Below are positions 33,656 through 43,900 of a DNA stretch of 64,000 nucleotides, in pieces. The DNA comes from Litorimonas sp947503715 (lineage in GTDB: Bacteria > Pseudomonadota > Alphaproteobacteria > Caulobacterales > Maricaulaceae): contig NZ_CP189850.1 in the NCBI RefSeq assembly GCF_050271975.1, forward strand, positions 1,984,001-2,048,000, written 5' to 3'. The notes under the pieces are model-generated. The model was not told where the DNA came from, made no database searches, and saw only the letters and a program-made list of their open reading frames with translations. The position numbers were made by a program, and so were the translations under genes. How positions within the stretch are numbered: position 1 is the stretch's first letter; each line of letters opens with the position of its first letter.

Positions 33656-35686
33656 CTAGGCTGCGATTTCAATACTCGACTGTTTCAATGCAAGACGGTC
33701 AAAGGCTGCAAGGAGTTCGGTCAGCTTAATGGGCTTCGCCAAAGCATCATTCATCCCAATATTCTTGCAAAGCCGTTTCTGCTGATATTGCGGGTCTGCT
33801 GTCAGAGCGATGATGGCAATATCTGAATAAGCGCTCGGATTGCTCCGAATTGCGAGTGTTGCCTCTATGCCGTCCATTATCGGCATATGGATGTCCATTA
33901 GAACAACATCAAACTCCGCGGCGTTGAGTTTCGCTATGGCTTCAATCCCGTTTTCTGCCACCTCGATGCTTGCGACCAATGTGTCCAAGAGTGAGCACAC
34001 AACCATGTGGTTCGTCGCGTTATCATCGACAACCAAAACGCGCAGGTTTTCATAGCCGGATTTTGGCGGAACGGCACTATCCAACATATCCGATACAAGT
34101 GTCTGGGTAGACTCACGACGATCTTCCACGCGGCGTTCCTCTTGGATGGGAAGTGTCATCGCGACAACGGTTCCTTCGCCACTCGTAGATTTTGCACTCA
34201 CATTACCGCCCATAAGTTCGATGATTTGCTTTGTGATATTCATGCCAAGTCCAGTGCCGCCGAACTTTCCGGATATGGATTTATCCGCTTGGGTGAAAGC
34301 TTCGAAAAGTCCATTTAACTGGGCCTCATTCATGCCGATACCATTGTCTTTCACGGCTAGGACGAGCTTCCTATTTGGGCCTTCCCCTATCGTTGTCAGA
34401 ATAACATTCACCGTACCCCCAGGTGAGAATTTTAGCGCATTAGAGAGTAAATTATTGATACATTGCTCGTAGCGATGCGGATCAAAAATAATTGTATCCG
34501 GGACAGAGGGGTCAATACGGCAATTCAAATCTACTTCGGTCTTAATCGCTTGTTGTTCCCAAAGCGCGCAAGCCGCTTCGACTACTTCACGTGGGGAGGC
34601 ACTAACTGGGTCTAGTTCCATTTTTGCTTCTGATAATTTTGTATGCTGGAGACTTTCATCCACAATTTTGACGATTTTTTCAGCGGATGTTTGAATTAAT
34701 TCCAGTTTCGGCATGATTTTCGGGTCGCCATTATGATGGATAAGGGCGTCTGCAATTCCGACGACTGCATTCATGGGGGTTCGGATCTCGTGAGAGAGCC
34801 GCCCCAGAAAATTATTTTTAGCACTTAAGGCCTTTTCCGCGACTTCTTTTGATTGACGCAGCTCATCCTGAATCCGCAATTGTGATGTGACCTCGGTATA
34901 GAAGAATATCACCATGTTTACTCTACCGCTTTCGGATAATTGCGGTGTTGCCTGTGATCTGATCCAACGAACCTGTCCTTCTGGGTCAATGACACGAAAA
35001 GTGGAGGTCCAAGATTCTTTGCTCGCTAATCCTTTTGCCCAAGTGTCGCGGACTTTCTCAATGTCTTTGGGGTGAAGAATACTTTCAATACCTTTATCCA
35101 TCAAGCGTCGCGTGAGTACATCCCCCAAGGCTCTGCGTCCGGCCTCACCATGTATCTCAAACTTCTCAGTCTCGAGATTGTAAATCATATAGCCAGAAAC
35201 ACTGCTATCCAGTGCGACTTTTAGGGCGTGACGCTTAATATGGTCACTCGTGATATCTTTACAGGTCAGCAGGTAAATTCCGTCCAAATCCAAATCTTGA
35301 CGAAAGAGGAGGCGTCTACCTTTTGGGGTAATGAGGGATAATGTTTTGGGTTTAACCTCGCCTTCGGATGGCACTCTGTTTATCTCAGCCCGCACGAGAT
35401 CACAAAAAATTTGCTTATCCCCAGGTCCGAAATCACCGCGAACGGCCAGTTCAGATACAACACCCAGCAGTGAGGTTCCCGTTAGATCAACGCCGTGGTC
35501 AAATTCCAACATATCGAGAATACGGTCTTCATAATAGATGATTTCCATATCGGAATTTATGATCATGGAGGCGAGGCCGCTCATGCGACTCAATCTGGCC
35601 AGCCATTCAAATTGCAATTTCTGCATGACGTCTAAGGAAATAAGTCCCGCTTCCGCTTTTTGCGTCGCTTCGACATGGGAGTTCAT
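33656..35686 (-). CDS. Cytosolic PAS-type hybrid histidine kinase with receiver domain
   Basis: This 676-residue protein has no transmembrane segment. Two PAS-like regions (about 30-145 and 155-270, the second with WIRSQATPQL and the ending FFYTEVTSQL) precede HisKA with the phosphoacceptor H299 in LSHEIRTPMN. HATPase boxes follow: NNLLSNALKFS (N), DNGIGMN (G1), GGTGLGMN (G2). The receiver ends the protein, with the acidic VVDDN and phosphorylation site D598 in VLMDIHMP, and Lys in AKPIKL. It should autophosphorylate in response to an internal signal and relay to a separate Hpt/regulator, none of which is encoded here. It stands alone beside the island boundary. Confidence 0.9.
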   Translation of the reverse strand: MNSHVEATQKAEAGLISLDVMQKLQFEWLARLSRMSGLASMIINSDMEIIYYEDRILDMLEFDHGVDLTGTSLLGVVSELAVRGDFGPGDKQIFCDLVRAEINRVPSEGEVKPKTLSLITPKGRRLLFRQDLDLDGIYLLTCKDITSDHIKRHALKVALDSSVSGYMIYNLETEKFEIHGEAGRRALGDVLTRRLMDKGIESILHPKDIEKVRDTWAKGLASKESWTSTFRVIDPEGQVRWIRSQATPQLSESGRVNMVIFFYTEVTSQLRIQDELRQSKEVAEKALSAKNNFLGRLSHEIRTPMNAVVGIADALIHHNGDPKIMPKLELIQTSAEKIVKIVDESLQHTKLSEAKMELDPVSASPREVVEAACALWEQQAIKTEVDLNCRIDPSVPDTIIFDPHRYEQCINNLLSNALKFSPGGTVNVILTTIGEGPNRKLVLAVKDNGIGMNEAQLNGLFEAFTQADKSISGKFGGTGLGMNITKQIIELMGGNVSAKSTSGEGTVVAMTLPIQEERRVEDRRESTQTLVSDMLDSAVPPKSGYENLRVLVVDDNATNHMVVCSLLDTLVASIEVAENGIEAIAKLNAAEFDVVLMDIHMPIMDGIEATLAIRSNPSAYSDIAIIALTADPQYQQKRLCKNIGMNDALAKPIKLTELLAAFDRLALKQSSIEIAA

Positions 35687-35789
35687 GGCATATTTCCGGT
35701 CATTTTAATGCTAAGTTGTTAGAGTATAGGCAGAAAAAGACGAAAAAGCCGTTAAGCTCAAAAGTGGTGCAAAAGATTGAAGATTGGAC

Positions 35790-35817
35790 TGGTGCCGCGG
35801 GAGAGAATTGAACTCTC
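35790..35817 (-). other. tRNA-Leu-like 3' end fragment (candidate attachment-site remnant)
   Basis: On the minus strand the sequence reads GAGAG-TTCAATT-CTCTC (T arm with a canonical T loop), then CCGCGGC and ACCA. This is the last 28 bases of a tRNA; CCGCGGCACCA matches alphaproteobacterial tRNA-Leu acceptor ends. No D arm, anticodon arm or long variable arm follows, so it is a fragment left by site-specific integration rather than a gene. A broken integrase starts 177 bases to the right. Confidence 0.75.
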
Positions 35818-35993
35818 GACCTGATCATATCCAAATCTATGCTAGAGTTTTTTTGGTGTTGTCTTGAGTTTTTCTAAATAGGGTAAGGTATTGAAAATAA
35901 ACAGCGGTTGTTATCTCTCATTAGACCGAGTGAGTTGCTGGTTTCTGTCATCGTGCTTACTGGAACTAGAGGCGGAGAAGTCATATTGTTGTT

Positions 35994-36254
35994 ATGAAAC
36001 TGACTAAACGAATAGTAAATAAGTAGAAATCGAAAGATAAAACATATTACGTGTTGGACTCAGACCTGGCTTGTTTTGAGTGGAAAATTTTACCATCTGG
36101 CAAGAAGACTTATCTGATTCAATACCGAATGGTAGGTCGTTCTAAGCGCACCCGTAGAATAACCATACGCCTACACGGTGGCCTAACCACCGAACAGGCA
36201 AGGGAAAATAATCAAACAGCTATTTCGGATATCGTAGTCAAAACGGGTTTTTAG
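35994..36254 (+). pseudogene. Tyrosine integrase N-terminal remnant
   Basis: Starting at ATG 35994 the frame reads MKLTKRIVNK, a TAG stop (36024-36026), then KSKDKTYYVLDSDL followed by WKILPSGKKTYLIQYR and IRLHGGLTTEQAR before a second stop. This is the arm-binding domain (DUF4102-like) of island-type integrases, where the family has KLTKRxVxxLxPxxKDY and LPSGRKSYxxQYR. The catalytic domain is gone. The internal stop and truncation show it is dead. Its position next to the tRNA fragment marks the edge of an integrated element. Confidence 0.85.
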
Positions 36255-36471
36255 TTGGGCTTTTAAAAAATGGACAGGTGAAAGCCCTGCAGCCTATAGA
36301 GAGACCAGATAGCTTACCGACTCTGATGGCATCAAAAAATGATTAGTTAAATGACCTAATTGGTCATATAGCCTTTCTTGATAACCCTCTAAAAGAGATT
36401 GTCTAACGTCAGCGCTCATGGCACGGATTTAGGTCACAGCTAAGAGAGACTTTTCGCTCATCTTCAATCTC

Positions 36472-37018
36472 ATGGAGAGAAGAATGAGAAAGACTAGAGA
36501 AACTTCTGGCGATCGCATCGTCAAAGATATCAAACTTAAGATACGTAAGCAGTACTCTGCTGAAGAGAAGATCCGCATTGTGCTAGATGGCTTTCGGGGT
36601 GAAGAGAGCGTTGCAAAACTTTGCTGCCGAGAGGGCATATACTGCAAACAGTCGAAGGTTTTTTTGGGAGCCGGCAAGAAACGGCTAGCAGGGGATATCG
36701 CCCGCTAAGCCAATACGGCTGAAGCCAAAGGGCTACGGTCTGAAGCGCGTGAGCTAAAGGAGTACTTGGCTGAATTTACACTCGAGAACGGCCTGCTAAA
36801 AAAGCATGATCGGGGATGGGGGCAACGAAGAATGAGATATCCCGCCTCAGAGAAGCCAGGGATGATCCGTTTGGTGGAACGCTCATCGCGACCTGCCAAA
36901 TGGACTCTGGATAAGTTAGGCGTGCCTCGCGTACGTTTTATCGCCGCTCCAAATAAGATGACCAATTTATCGATATCCCGCCCTAGATATACCCTTAAAC
37001 CCGGGCCCAATGAATAAG
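36472..37018 (+). pseudogene. IS3-family transposase remnant (orfA and start of orfB)
   Basis: The first part (36472-36708) encodes RKQYSAEEKIRIVLDG, then FRGEESVAKLCCREGI and FLGAGKKRLAGDIAR, the orfA helix-turn-helix region of IS3-group elements, with the Trp-containing part damaged. After a TAA the same frame continues (AEAKGLRSEARELKE, LENGLLKK: the leucine-zipper tail). It then enters orfB with MRYPASEKPGMIRLVE and LDKLGVPRVRF before being lost. No DDE catalytic domain remains. The left end probably lies near 36420, where the non-coding lead typical of these elements begins. An inactive relic. Confidence 0.8.
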
Positions 37019-37497
37019 ACATTCCCAGAGCCCTTTGCCGATGCTTTTCAAGGTTGAAGTGTTGCCTCTTTCGAGGCGTGCTAGACGAGTTGTCACTTTC
37101 AGTGCCGATTTTGTATCGAGCGCATTAAATCAATCAGCAAAACGTCTCGATCCCTCTCCATCAAGATACTCTCTTATCTCAAACATGAGGTATCAAATAT
37201 GGTGCAATCCTATCGGTCAATATGAAGGCTAATAATTATAGAATGGGTTTGATCATGTCCCAATCGACTATCTATCGTGTCCCATTGCCTGTCTCGCAAT
37301 TCCATTCTGGAGTGACCTGCTATTCCTGTGAACTCTGACTTCATCCACAACTATTATCGGCAGCTTTTCGGTTTGAAGAGCGTAGATTTACCCTCATTGC
37401 GGACGTTAGAGTCCATTGTCGGAACGATCTTCATTTCCTCTGACACTCCGTTCATTGCCTATTTAGAATTGATGGATCATGCCATTCACTGGGCACA
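37019..37497. other. Gene-poor debris between IS3 remnant and LuxR gene
   Basis: No recognisable gene is seen. One 57-codon frame (GTG 37328 to stop 37499-37501, NYYRQLFGLKSVDLPSL and ending IHWAH) has protein-like composition but no SD and no family I know; its stop overlaps the convergent LuxR stop. It may be a fragment of a lost gene. Confidence 0.4.
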
Positions 37498-39285
37498 CTA
37501 ATCCGAAGTCGCGACTTTCCAGCTTATCAGCATCGTGTCCACGACAAGATATGGGTGGCTATATATAAGAAGTTCTCCACCGCCTTTTGCAATTACTATA
37601 TTAAAGTTTACACCGATATCTTGAAGGCTTTTTGCTCGGTCAAACCTAGTATTTTTATCCTTATCACCAATGATTCCATAAATCGGAAATGGTAGCGGTT
37701 TCATCAAATCCACTGCGTCGAAAATCATGTGTGAGTAACCCGCGACATACCCCTTGTGGCCGTGAGCGGACCCGAATTGAAGTGTTCGAATGAGCGCTTC
37801 TTGGTTGACGGGATCGTTGATGATATCGACATCACATTCTAGATCGCCAAACACATGTCGTAGGAATCGAATGGGGCCGACACGCCGATAATATCCGCTG
37901 CCCGCGCGCGCGATAAAGTTCAGCAGTCTTGGTTGTCGTCGAACGACATCAGATATGAACCGATGAAGCTTAGGCATGCCTGTATTATGCTCTGTTTTGA
38001 GATGTGGCAGCATTGGCGTAATCATAACCATTCCGGCAACGCGGTCAGGGAAATCCCTAGTCAGGGCGAGCGCATACATGCCGCCCAAGGTTTGTCCAAT
38101 TAGCAACGCCCGACGAATGTTAAGGTGGTCTAAGAGCGCTATAAAGTCTATTGCCGTCTGTGTTGGGTAATCGACATTCTTTGGATACCCATCACTTCTA
38201 CCGTAAAATGGACGTGCCGGTACAATAATCCGTAAGCCCTTTACTGTCGCATAATCCACAATCTTTGCGGGCCAGATATTGCCAAGAAGCTCGCTGTGAA
38301 AAAACAAGCAAGGCTTACCGTTCGGAGCGCCAAAGACGGCATAATCCAAAATACGGCCATCCGGCAGCGTCATTGTATGTTCGTGCTCAAATCTTGGATA
38401 GGCGAGAGGTGTTCCGCCATCCACACGATTGGCAAAGCTGCGATAGCTCTCGCGCTCCATCATCTGCATGGTTGTTAGGCCGATTGCCATCCGAATGAAT
38501 TCGGATTGATTGCGTGTAGCTGTCTTTGCGTAAATGGCCCTAATTTGAGCTCGGACAGTTGTGAGTTTGCTCTCCCGGGCCTTAGCTACATCTTGTACAG
38601 ATTTCCCTTCCACGATGAGCTTTATGATGTCCGCTTCCGCGTCCGTCAGGCCAAAGGCTTCGGTAATAATGGGCGTCAAATAGTCGGGCCAGATGAAGTC
38701 AACTGTCTTCAATAAAACCAGTCGACTGCCATCAGAATTCATCCAGTCGGCAAGAGATATTAATAAAGGGGCATCTTCTTTTTCCCGAATTAAACGCTGC
38801 AAACTCGGCATACCTTCAACATGATCCACAGAAGACGCAAACCGTGACTTTACGGCAAAAGAGATCATGTCGATGGTTTCTCTTGGGAAATTTAAATTCT
38901 CAAGCGTGTCGCCTTTTTTGACCCCTAAAAGTGCCTGCCCGGCATTATTTACAGCTTCAAATACGCCTGTTTTATCAATCGCCAGAATAACTTGAGGGTC
39001 CTGATTGATTTTTTCCAATAATCGCGGGGGAAGAATTGCGGTATTTGACTCCACCATGTCGAAAATCGCCTCAGCGCGCAGCAGATGGCTCTCTAATTTA
39101 TTGAAATCCGTTTCCAGTGTCGATGTGGACTGACTATCCACTTTTTTGAGATAATCGCTCCAAATATCAGCGAGTTCTCTAAACCGTTCAGGCTCCATCG
39201 CCACGGTGTAAAGTCCGTCAACCAAGTCTACATTTTCGAATGCCGTCACGATTTCCCCCGTTTCGGTGACTTGCCCATAAATCAT
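37498..39285 (-). CDS. PAS - LuxR-type HTH - degenerate alpha/beta-hydrolase regulator
   Basis: This 595-residue protein has three parts. Residues about 96-195 are PAS-like (VILAIDKTGVFEAVNNAG). Residues 208-268 are a LuxR/GerE helix-turn-helix (LTDAEADIIKLIVEGKSVQDVA, cut by KARESKLTTVRAQIRAIY). Residues about 300-595 are an alpha/beta-hydrolase. The hydrolase nucleophile elbow reads GQTLGG (T399 instead of Ser), and the His-bearing loop reads AKGGGELLIYSHP with Gly where the catalytic His is expected. It therefore looks like a pseudoenzyme used for ligand sensing. A 32-base perfect inverted repeat lies 9-40 bases before the ATG, and its 18-base core recurs before the RTX gene, so it may regulate itself, the divergent MFS gene and the RTX gene. 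Confidence 0.85.
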   Translation of the reverse strand: MIYGQVTETGEIVTAFENVDLVDGLYTVAMEPERFRELADIWSDYLKKVDSQSTSTLETDFNKLESHLLRAEAIFDMVESNTAILPPRLLEKINQDPQVILAIDKTGVFEAVNNAGQALLGVKKGDTLENLNFPRETIDMISFAVKSRFASSVDHVEGMPSLQRLIREKEDAPLLISLADWMNSDGSRLVLLKTVDFIWPDYLTPIITEAFGLTDAEADIIKLIVEGKSVQDVAKARESKLTTVRAQIRAIYAKTATRNQSEFIRMAIGLTTMQMMERESYRSFANRVDGGTPLAYPRFEHEHTMTLPDGRILDYAVFGAPNGKPCLFFHSELLGNIWPAKIVDYATVKGLRIIVPARPFYGRSDGYPKNVDYPTQTAIDFIALLDHLNIRRALLIGQTLGGMYALALTRDFPDRVAGMVMITPMLPHLKTEHNTGMPKLHRFISDVVRRQPRLLNFIARAGSGYYRRVGPIRFLRHVFGDLECDVDIINDPVNQEALIRTLQFGSAHGHKGYVAGYSHMIFDAVDLMKPLPFPIYGIIGDKDKNTRFDRAKSLQDIGVNFNIVIAKGGGELLIYSHPYLVVDTMLISWKVATSD

Positions 39286-39293
39286 TTCTAAAG

Positions 39294-39325
39294 CGGCTTC
39301 ATACTCAAAATTGAGTATGAAGCCG
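39294..39325. promoter_or_regulatory. 32-bp perfect inverted repeat, candidate operator of the LuxR-type regulator
   Basis: CGGCTTCATACTCAA (39294-39308), spacer AA and TTGAGTATGAAGCCG (39311-39325) form perfect 15-base arms between the divergent LuxR and MFS genes. The inner 18 bases (39301-39318) equal the reverse complement of the palindrome at 40791-40808. It is 9 bases before the LuxR start and about 70 before the MFS start. The outer arms are unique to this copy and could also form a hairpin in the LuxR leader RNA. Confidence 0.75.
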
Positions 39326-39394
39326 AGAAAATTGGCGTAAAATATAGATTTTATAGATCAAAATGATAACGCGTTGGACATAAGGGAGCCGAAC

Positions 39395-40756
39395 GTGACG
39401 CAATCAGACGCTGATAGAATGCGCAGAGACGTGTCGCCAAAACTCTCGATTTGGCAGATTTTGTCCTATGGCAGTCTTATGCTCCCGCTCTCAATGGGGT
39501 GGGTCACCCTCATGATGATAGTCCCGACTTACTATGCGCTGGATCTTGGGTTGGGGCTAGGCCTGGTGGGCGTGCTTTTTGCGATTGGCCGGGGCTTTGA
39601 TATTATCACGGACCCGACGGTTGGGATTTTAACAGATAGAACGCGGACTCGTTTTGGGCGTCGAAAGCCGTGGGTTATTCTGGGCCTGCCTCTGTTTTGT
39701 TGCGCGGTTTACTTACTATTGAAACAAACTGACTCAGTGACACCGCTTTACCTGCTCCTCGTAAGTTGTCTTTACTTTTTCAGCTTCACGATCTGCGAAA
39801 TTCCGCAGGCGGCAATGGGCTTGGAAATGTCGGAAGATCCGCATGAACGGACGGTCTTAGCGTCAAGCAAAACGCTGTTCCTCATCCTTGGAGGTCTGAT
39901 AGGGGCGGCGGCACCTCTGATTTGGACGGAGAGTACATCGCAGGCCTTGTCCAATGTTGTGACTTTAATTTTTATCGTCAGCATTATCGTGATGCCAATT
40001 TATCTCTGGCTTATGCCCAGTGATATCGCGTCAAACAGATTGCCACAGCCCAAGCTGAGAGCGGCCTTGAAAGCGTTGAGGGGGCATCACGAGATACAAA
40101 AAATTATCGGGACGTTTTTTATTCTAATTACCGCAAAGTCGTTTGGTGGCGCCTTAAGCCTTTTATACATCACATATGTTTTGGAGATGCCGAAACTTGT
40201 AGGACTATTCTGGATCGGGTCCGGCCTCGGTATGCTTGTGGGTATTCCGCTTTGGATAATCCTCTCGCGTCATATCGGGAAGATACGGACTTGGCGGATT
40301 GCGACGCTGCTGGGTATTTGTGGTTATGTTGCCCTACTATTTTTGGGGGTGGGTGATAAAGTTCCGATGTTTATTGTCAGTCTGATTTTGGGTGTTTCAG
40401 GGGTCGCCGATAGTGTTTTATCCGTTTCACTGCTGGCGGATCAAATTGGACGCGGTCGACGTCAAGGGCAGCCTGAATTTGCAGGACTTGTAACGGCAAT
40501 AAAAAACGCATCTTCAAAACTTTCTATAACATTCCCGATGCTGATTGCTTTTCCAATATTAGGGTTTATCGGATTGACGGAAGGGACTGCCAGTATAGGG
40601 ACGAGTCTTCGTCCGGTGGAAACACATGACAGAGTGATATTAGTCGGATTCTACGCAGGTATTCCGCTGCTTTTGAAAATTGCCGCCTATTTCGCGATTG
40701 GCACGTTGGCCGCAGGCAAATCGAACAGTCACGAGTCTCTACAACCAAAGTCGTAA
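39395..40756 (+). CDS. MFS transporter, GPH (sugar:cation symporter) family
   Basis: This protein of about 453 residues has twelve predicted spans. Motifs typical of the GPH/MelB group are GRGFDIITDPTVGILTDR and the basic loop RTRFGRRKPWVILG between spans two and three. It resembles symporters used for glycosides or lactones; the substrate is not predictable. I prefer the GTG at 39395, seven bases after AGGGAG. A TTG at 39374 would add seven residues. It is divergent from the LuxR-type regulator across the 32-base palindrome, so it is likely under its control, perhaps importing or exporting the regulator's ligand (inference). Confidence 0.84.
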   Translation: MTQSDADRMRRDVSPKLSIWQILSYGSLMLPLSMGWVTLMMIVPTYYALDLGLGLGLVGVLFAIGRGFDIITDPTVGILTDRTRTRFGRRKPWVILGLPLFCCAVYLLLKQTDSVTPLYLLLVSCLYFFSFTICEIPQAAMGLEMSEDPHERTVLASSKTLFLILGGLIGAAAPLIWTESTSQALSNVVTLIFIVSIIVMPIYLWLMPSDIASNRLPQPKLRAALKALRGHHEIQKIIGTFFILITAKSFGGALSLLYITYVLEMPKLVGLFWIGSGLGMLVGIPLWIILSRHIGKIRTWRIATLLGICGYVALLFLGVGDKVPMFIVSLILGVSGVADSVLSVSLLADQIGRGRRQGQPEFAGLVTAIKNASSKLSITFPMLIAFPILGFIGLTEGTASIGTSLRPVETHDRVILVGFYAGIPLLLKIAAYFAIGTLAAGKSNSHESLQPKS

Positions 40757-40790
40757 CTCCCGCCTTCCCACTCATAAAAAATTTCGCCTT

Positions 40791-40808
40791 ATACTCAATT
40801 TTGAGTAT
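40791..40808. promoter_or_regulatory. 18-bp palindrome upstream of the RTX gene (second operator copy)
   Basis: ATACTCAA-TT-TTGAGTAT is exactly the reverse complement of the core at 39301-39318. It lies 117 bases before the RTX ATG and 34 bases after the MFS stop. Its flanks do not continue the symmetry, which picks out the 18-base core as the conserved unit. Confidence 0.75.
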
Positions 40809-40845
40809 GCGCGCCATTTTCCACTTGGATAAAGGGGAAGAAATT

Positions 40846-40863
40846 TGACTGTATGAACAGTCA
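40846..40863. promoter_or_regulatory. Second dyad in the RTX promoter region
   Basis: TGACTGT-ATGA-ACAGTCA forms 7-base arms with a 4-base spacer, 62 bases before the RTX ATG. Its first half overlaps a -35-like TTGACT (40845-40850). No -10 at ideal distance was found. It is unrelated in sequence to the other palindrome and may bind a second regulator. Confidence 0.45.
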
Positions 40864-40925
40864 TGGATGGGGCCATTCTAAATATAGACCGCTATGTTTC
40901 ATGCCCCTACATATTGGAGTGAGAT

Positions 40926-43900
40926 ATGTTTAAATTATTGGAAAATATTGATTATTTTAACAATCTGGGTCTGGGATTAGAGGCGTTCTCGCGTATGCAA
41001 GACTCTGATTCCATCCTTACAAACACCGTCTCATTTGTGCCCGTTGCGTTTCATATGCCGAGCTTCAATATGACTGTTAACGCCCCTGTGACGCCGACAC
41101 TCTGGCAGGAGAGTGCTTCTCTGGCGGGGCCGAAGGGAGATATGCTGGCGCTTTCAAATGGCAACATATTGATTGCGAGTGTTGGAAATAGTGTGGGCTA
41201 TGTGACCGACAGTTTTGGGGGCTTCATCAACGCCACCACAGCTTTACCCGGGGACTCGATCCTGGTTGGCTCTGTTGCGCTTTCGGGTGGAGGATTTGCC
41301 ATCCTTGGAGCAGATTTTGATACAAATACTCTTAGCATCTTCACTTACAGTCAAACGGCGACGCTCGTTTCGACGCAGTCACTCAGTCTAGGCTCTTTTT
41401 CTAACATTGGGCAAGATCTCTCCATGTCTATAAATGATGCGGGAACTATTTTTATTGTCGCAAGACTATTTAACACAGATAATTTTTCGCGTGACCAGCC
41501 CATTTATGGATGGACCGTAGATGATATGGGCACGACAACGGGGCCTTTTTTGGTTACAGAGGATAGCAGTCTTCTTACGGGTTCCAATAATGAAAATCCG
41601 TTCAACGAAGGTATTGTCTCCTTGGATAGTGGTCGATTCGCGACCGTCATTTTTGACAATGATACATTTGGACTAAATTTACGTAGAACAATAGATGTAG
41701 AAGTTACAAATCCTGATGGGTCAAGCCATCTAAGTATCAACTTAACATCTGCCAGTGATGGTTCGATCAGAGCAGTTCATGACGTCGCACATATGGGCGG
41801 GGGAAGCCTTGCGGTTCTCTATTCAGAATCATCGAATTCAGGTGGCGATGGTCTAATGCATATTGCTTTTGTTAATGCGGATACGGGCGTTTTAGGGTCA
41901 AACCTCATTGTTCCGATGGGCACGGCAACCAGTGGGGACGTACAACAATTGACCGCCTTGGAAAATTCTGCGGGTTCGCCTACGGGCGAATATCTTGTCA
42001 GTATTTTAGATCGGGCAACGAATACACTTCATATTCAACGCTATGATACGGGTGTAACGCCGGTCGGGTCTGAAATTCTCATTCAAAATTTGACAAACTC
42101 CTTTCTAAGGAGTGAGTTCGTGTATTACATTGAACCCATCTCTGTCTCACGCTTTGCCCTGATTTACACGGATGCCTCCGGTGATGAGCAATATGAGGTT
42201 TATTCCTATGCGTCTGAAGGGACTGTCGACGAGGCCGGAAACTATATCGGGACTGCGGGTGACGATACACTGACGAATACTAACGTGGCAACAACGGGCA
42301 ACTTCTATCTATCGACCGGCAATGATACAGTCACGCAAACGACGGCTATCAATCTGATAGATTTGGGTGCGGGAGACGATGCCTTAATCTTTAATACGGC
42401 TCCAACGAACCTCTCGGGTAGGGTTGATGGCGGCTCAGGTATTGACAGCTTTAGTTATATGTCAACACTGCCGAACATATCCGTCACACTTGATATGAGA
42501 AGTGACGGCATTCTGCGGATACAGGACCTGGGCATAGAAACGGGTGGTGCCGCAACACTGATCGATTTTGAAAATATCACATCCGGCGACGGTGATGATG
42601 ATATACGCGGCAGTGAAGACGCAAACATATTCACGGGCAATGGCGGCGACGACTTCCTCGTTGGATATGGCGGTGACGATGTTCTGTCAGGTGGTAGCGG
42701 AATAGATACGCTTGTTGGTGGTCTCGGCTCTGACCTGCTTTTAGGCGGAGCCAATGACGATATCATAGTGGGAGGCTCCCAGAATGATAATCTGCAAGGT
42801 TTCACCGGAAATGATACATTTTATCAATGGGATCACGGTGGCACAGCATCGGGTTTTACGGACACAATTGATGGCGGCGACGGTATTGATACGTTGAGAA
42901 TGCAACTGTTTGGCATTCGTGTTGGCGATGTCGACCAAGGCGATTATGACTTCAATTTCGCGGCGGGCATCATCACCGGGAATGGCGAGACGATAAATAT
43001 CAGCAATGTCGAAATCCTCTATGCGGGGGATGGAGATTCCACATATACCGGCACGGGCGCGGTTAACACGGTTTACGGTCAAGGCGGTGATGATGTCATT
43101 TTCGGCTTTGGCGGCGATGATATTCTGGACGGCGGTGATGGTGATGATGTCATCTCCGGCGGAACCGGCGCTGACCAGATTGACGGCGGGGACGGCAATG
43201 ATACAGGCGATTACACCTACACAAATGGCAACCTGACTGTAAATTTAGACACAGGGCAGGCCTTTGGGACGAGCGCCGGTTTCGGCGGCGAAACATTAAC
43301 CAGTATCGAAAACCTTATTTTGGGTGGTGGTGACGATAACATCACTGGCAATGATGACAATAACCGCATTGATGGCGGCAATGGCGATGATGTAATTTTT
43401 GCAGGTGACGGAGATGATGTTCTAATCGGCGGCGGCGGTGATGATGTTTTGGATGGGGGCAATGGTAATGACACGGCGGATTACAGCTATACCTCTGCCA
43501 ATCTCACAATTGATCTGGCGAATGGAGAGGCTTTTCCGTCAAGCATTGGTAACTCTGTAGGGGACTCCCTGTTTTCAATCGAAAATGCCAATGGCGGCGG
43601 GGGTGACGACCTCATCCTTGATCGGTCCGATAACAACATCGTTTTTGGCGATGCTGGCGATGACCGCTTCAATTACATTGGCGGGAATGACAGGTTTGAT
43701 GGTGGCGACGGCCAAGACACGCTTGATCTCAGTGCAAGCTCAGGTGTTGATATTCGTGTTGACAGTAGCTTTATTTCAGGAGCTGATTATGTCGTAACCA
43801 GTCAGGGTGGAGGCTTTCCTCTTGTTCAAGGTTTGGAGGTAGAAACCTTCATTGGGTCATTACTTTCGAATAATACTTTCAGAGTCTCAGGTGTTAATTT

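Noticed and set aside
36350..36364. TGACC-TAATT-GGTCA as an operator
   Set aside because: Short imperfect dyad in a remnant region with no gene to regulate.
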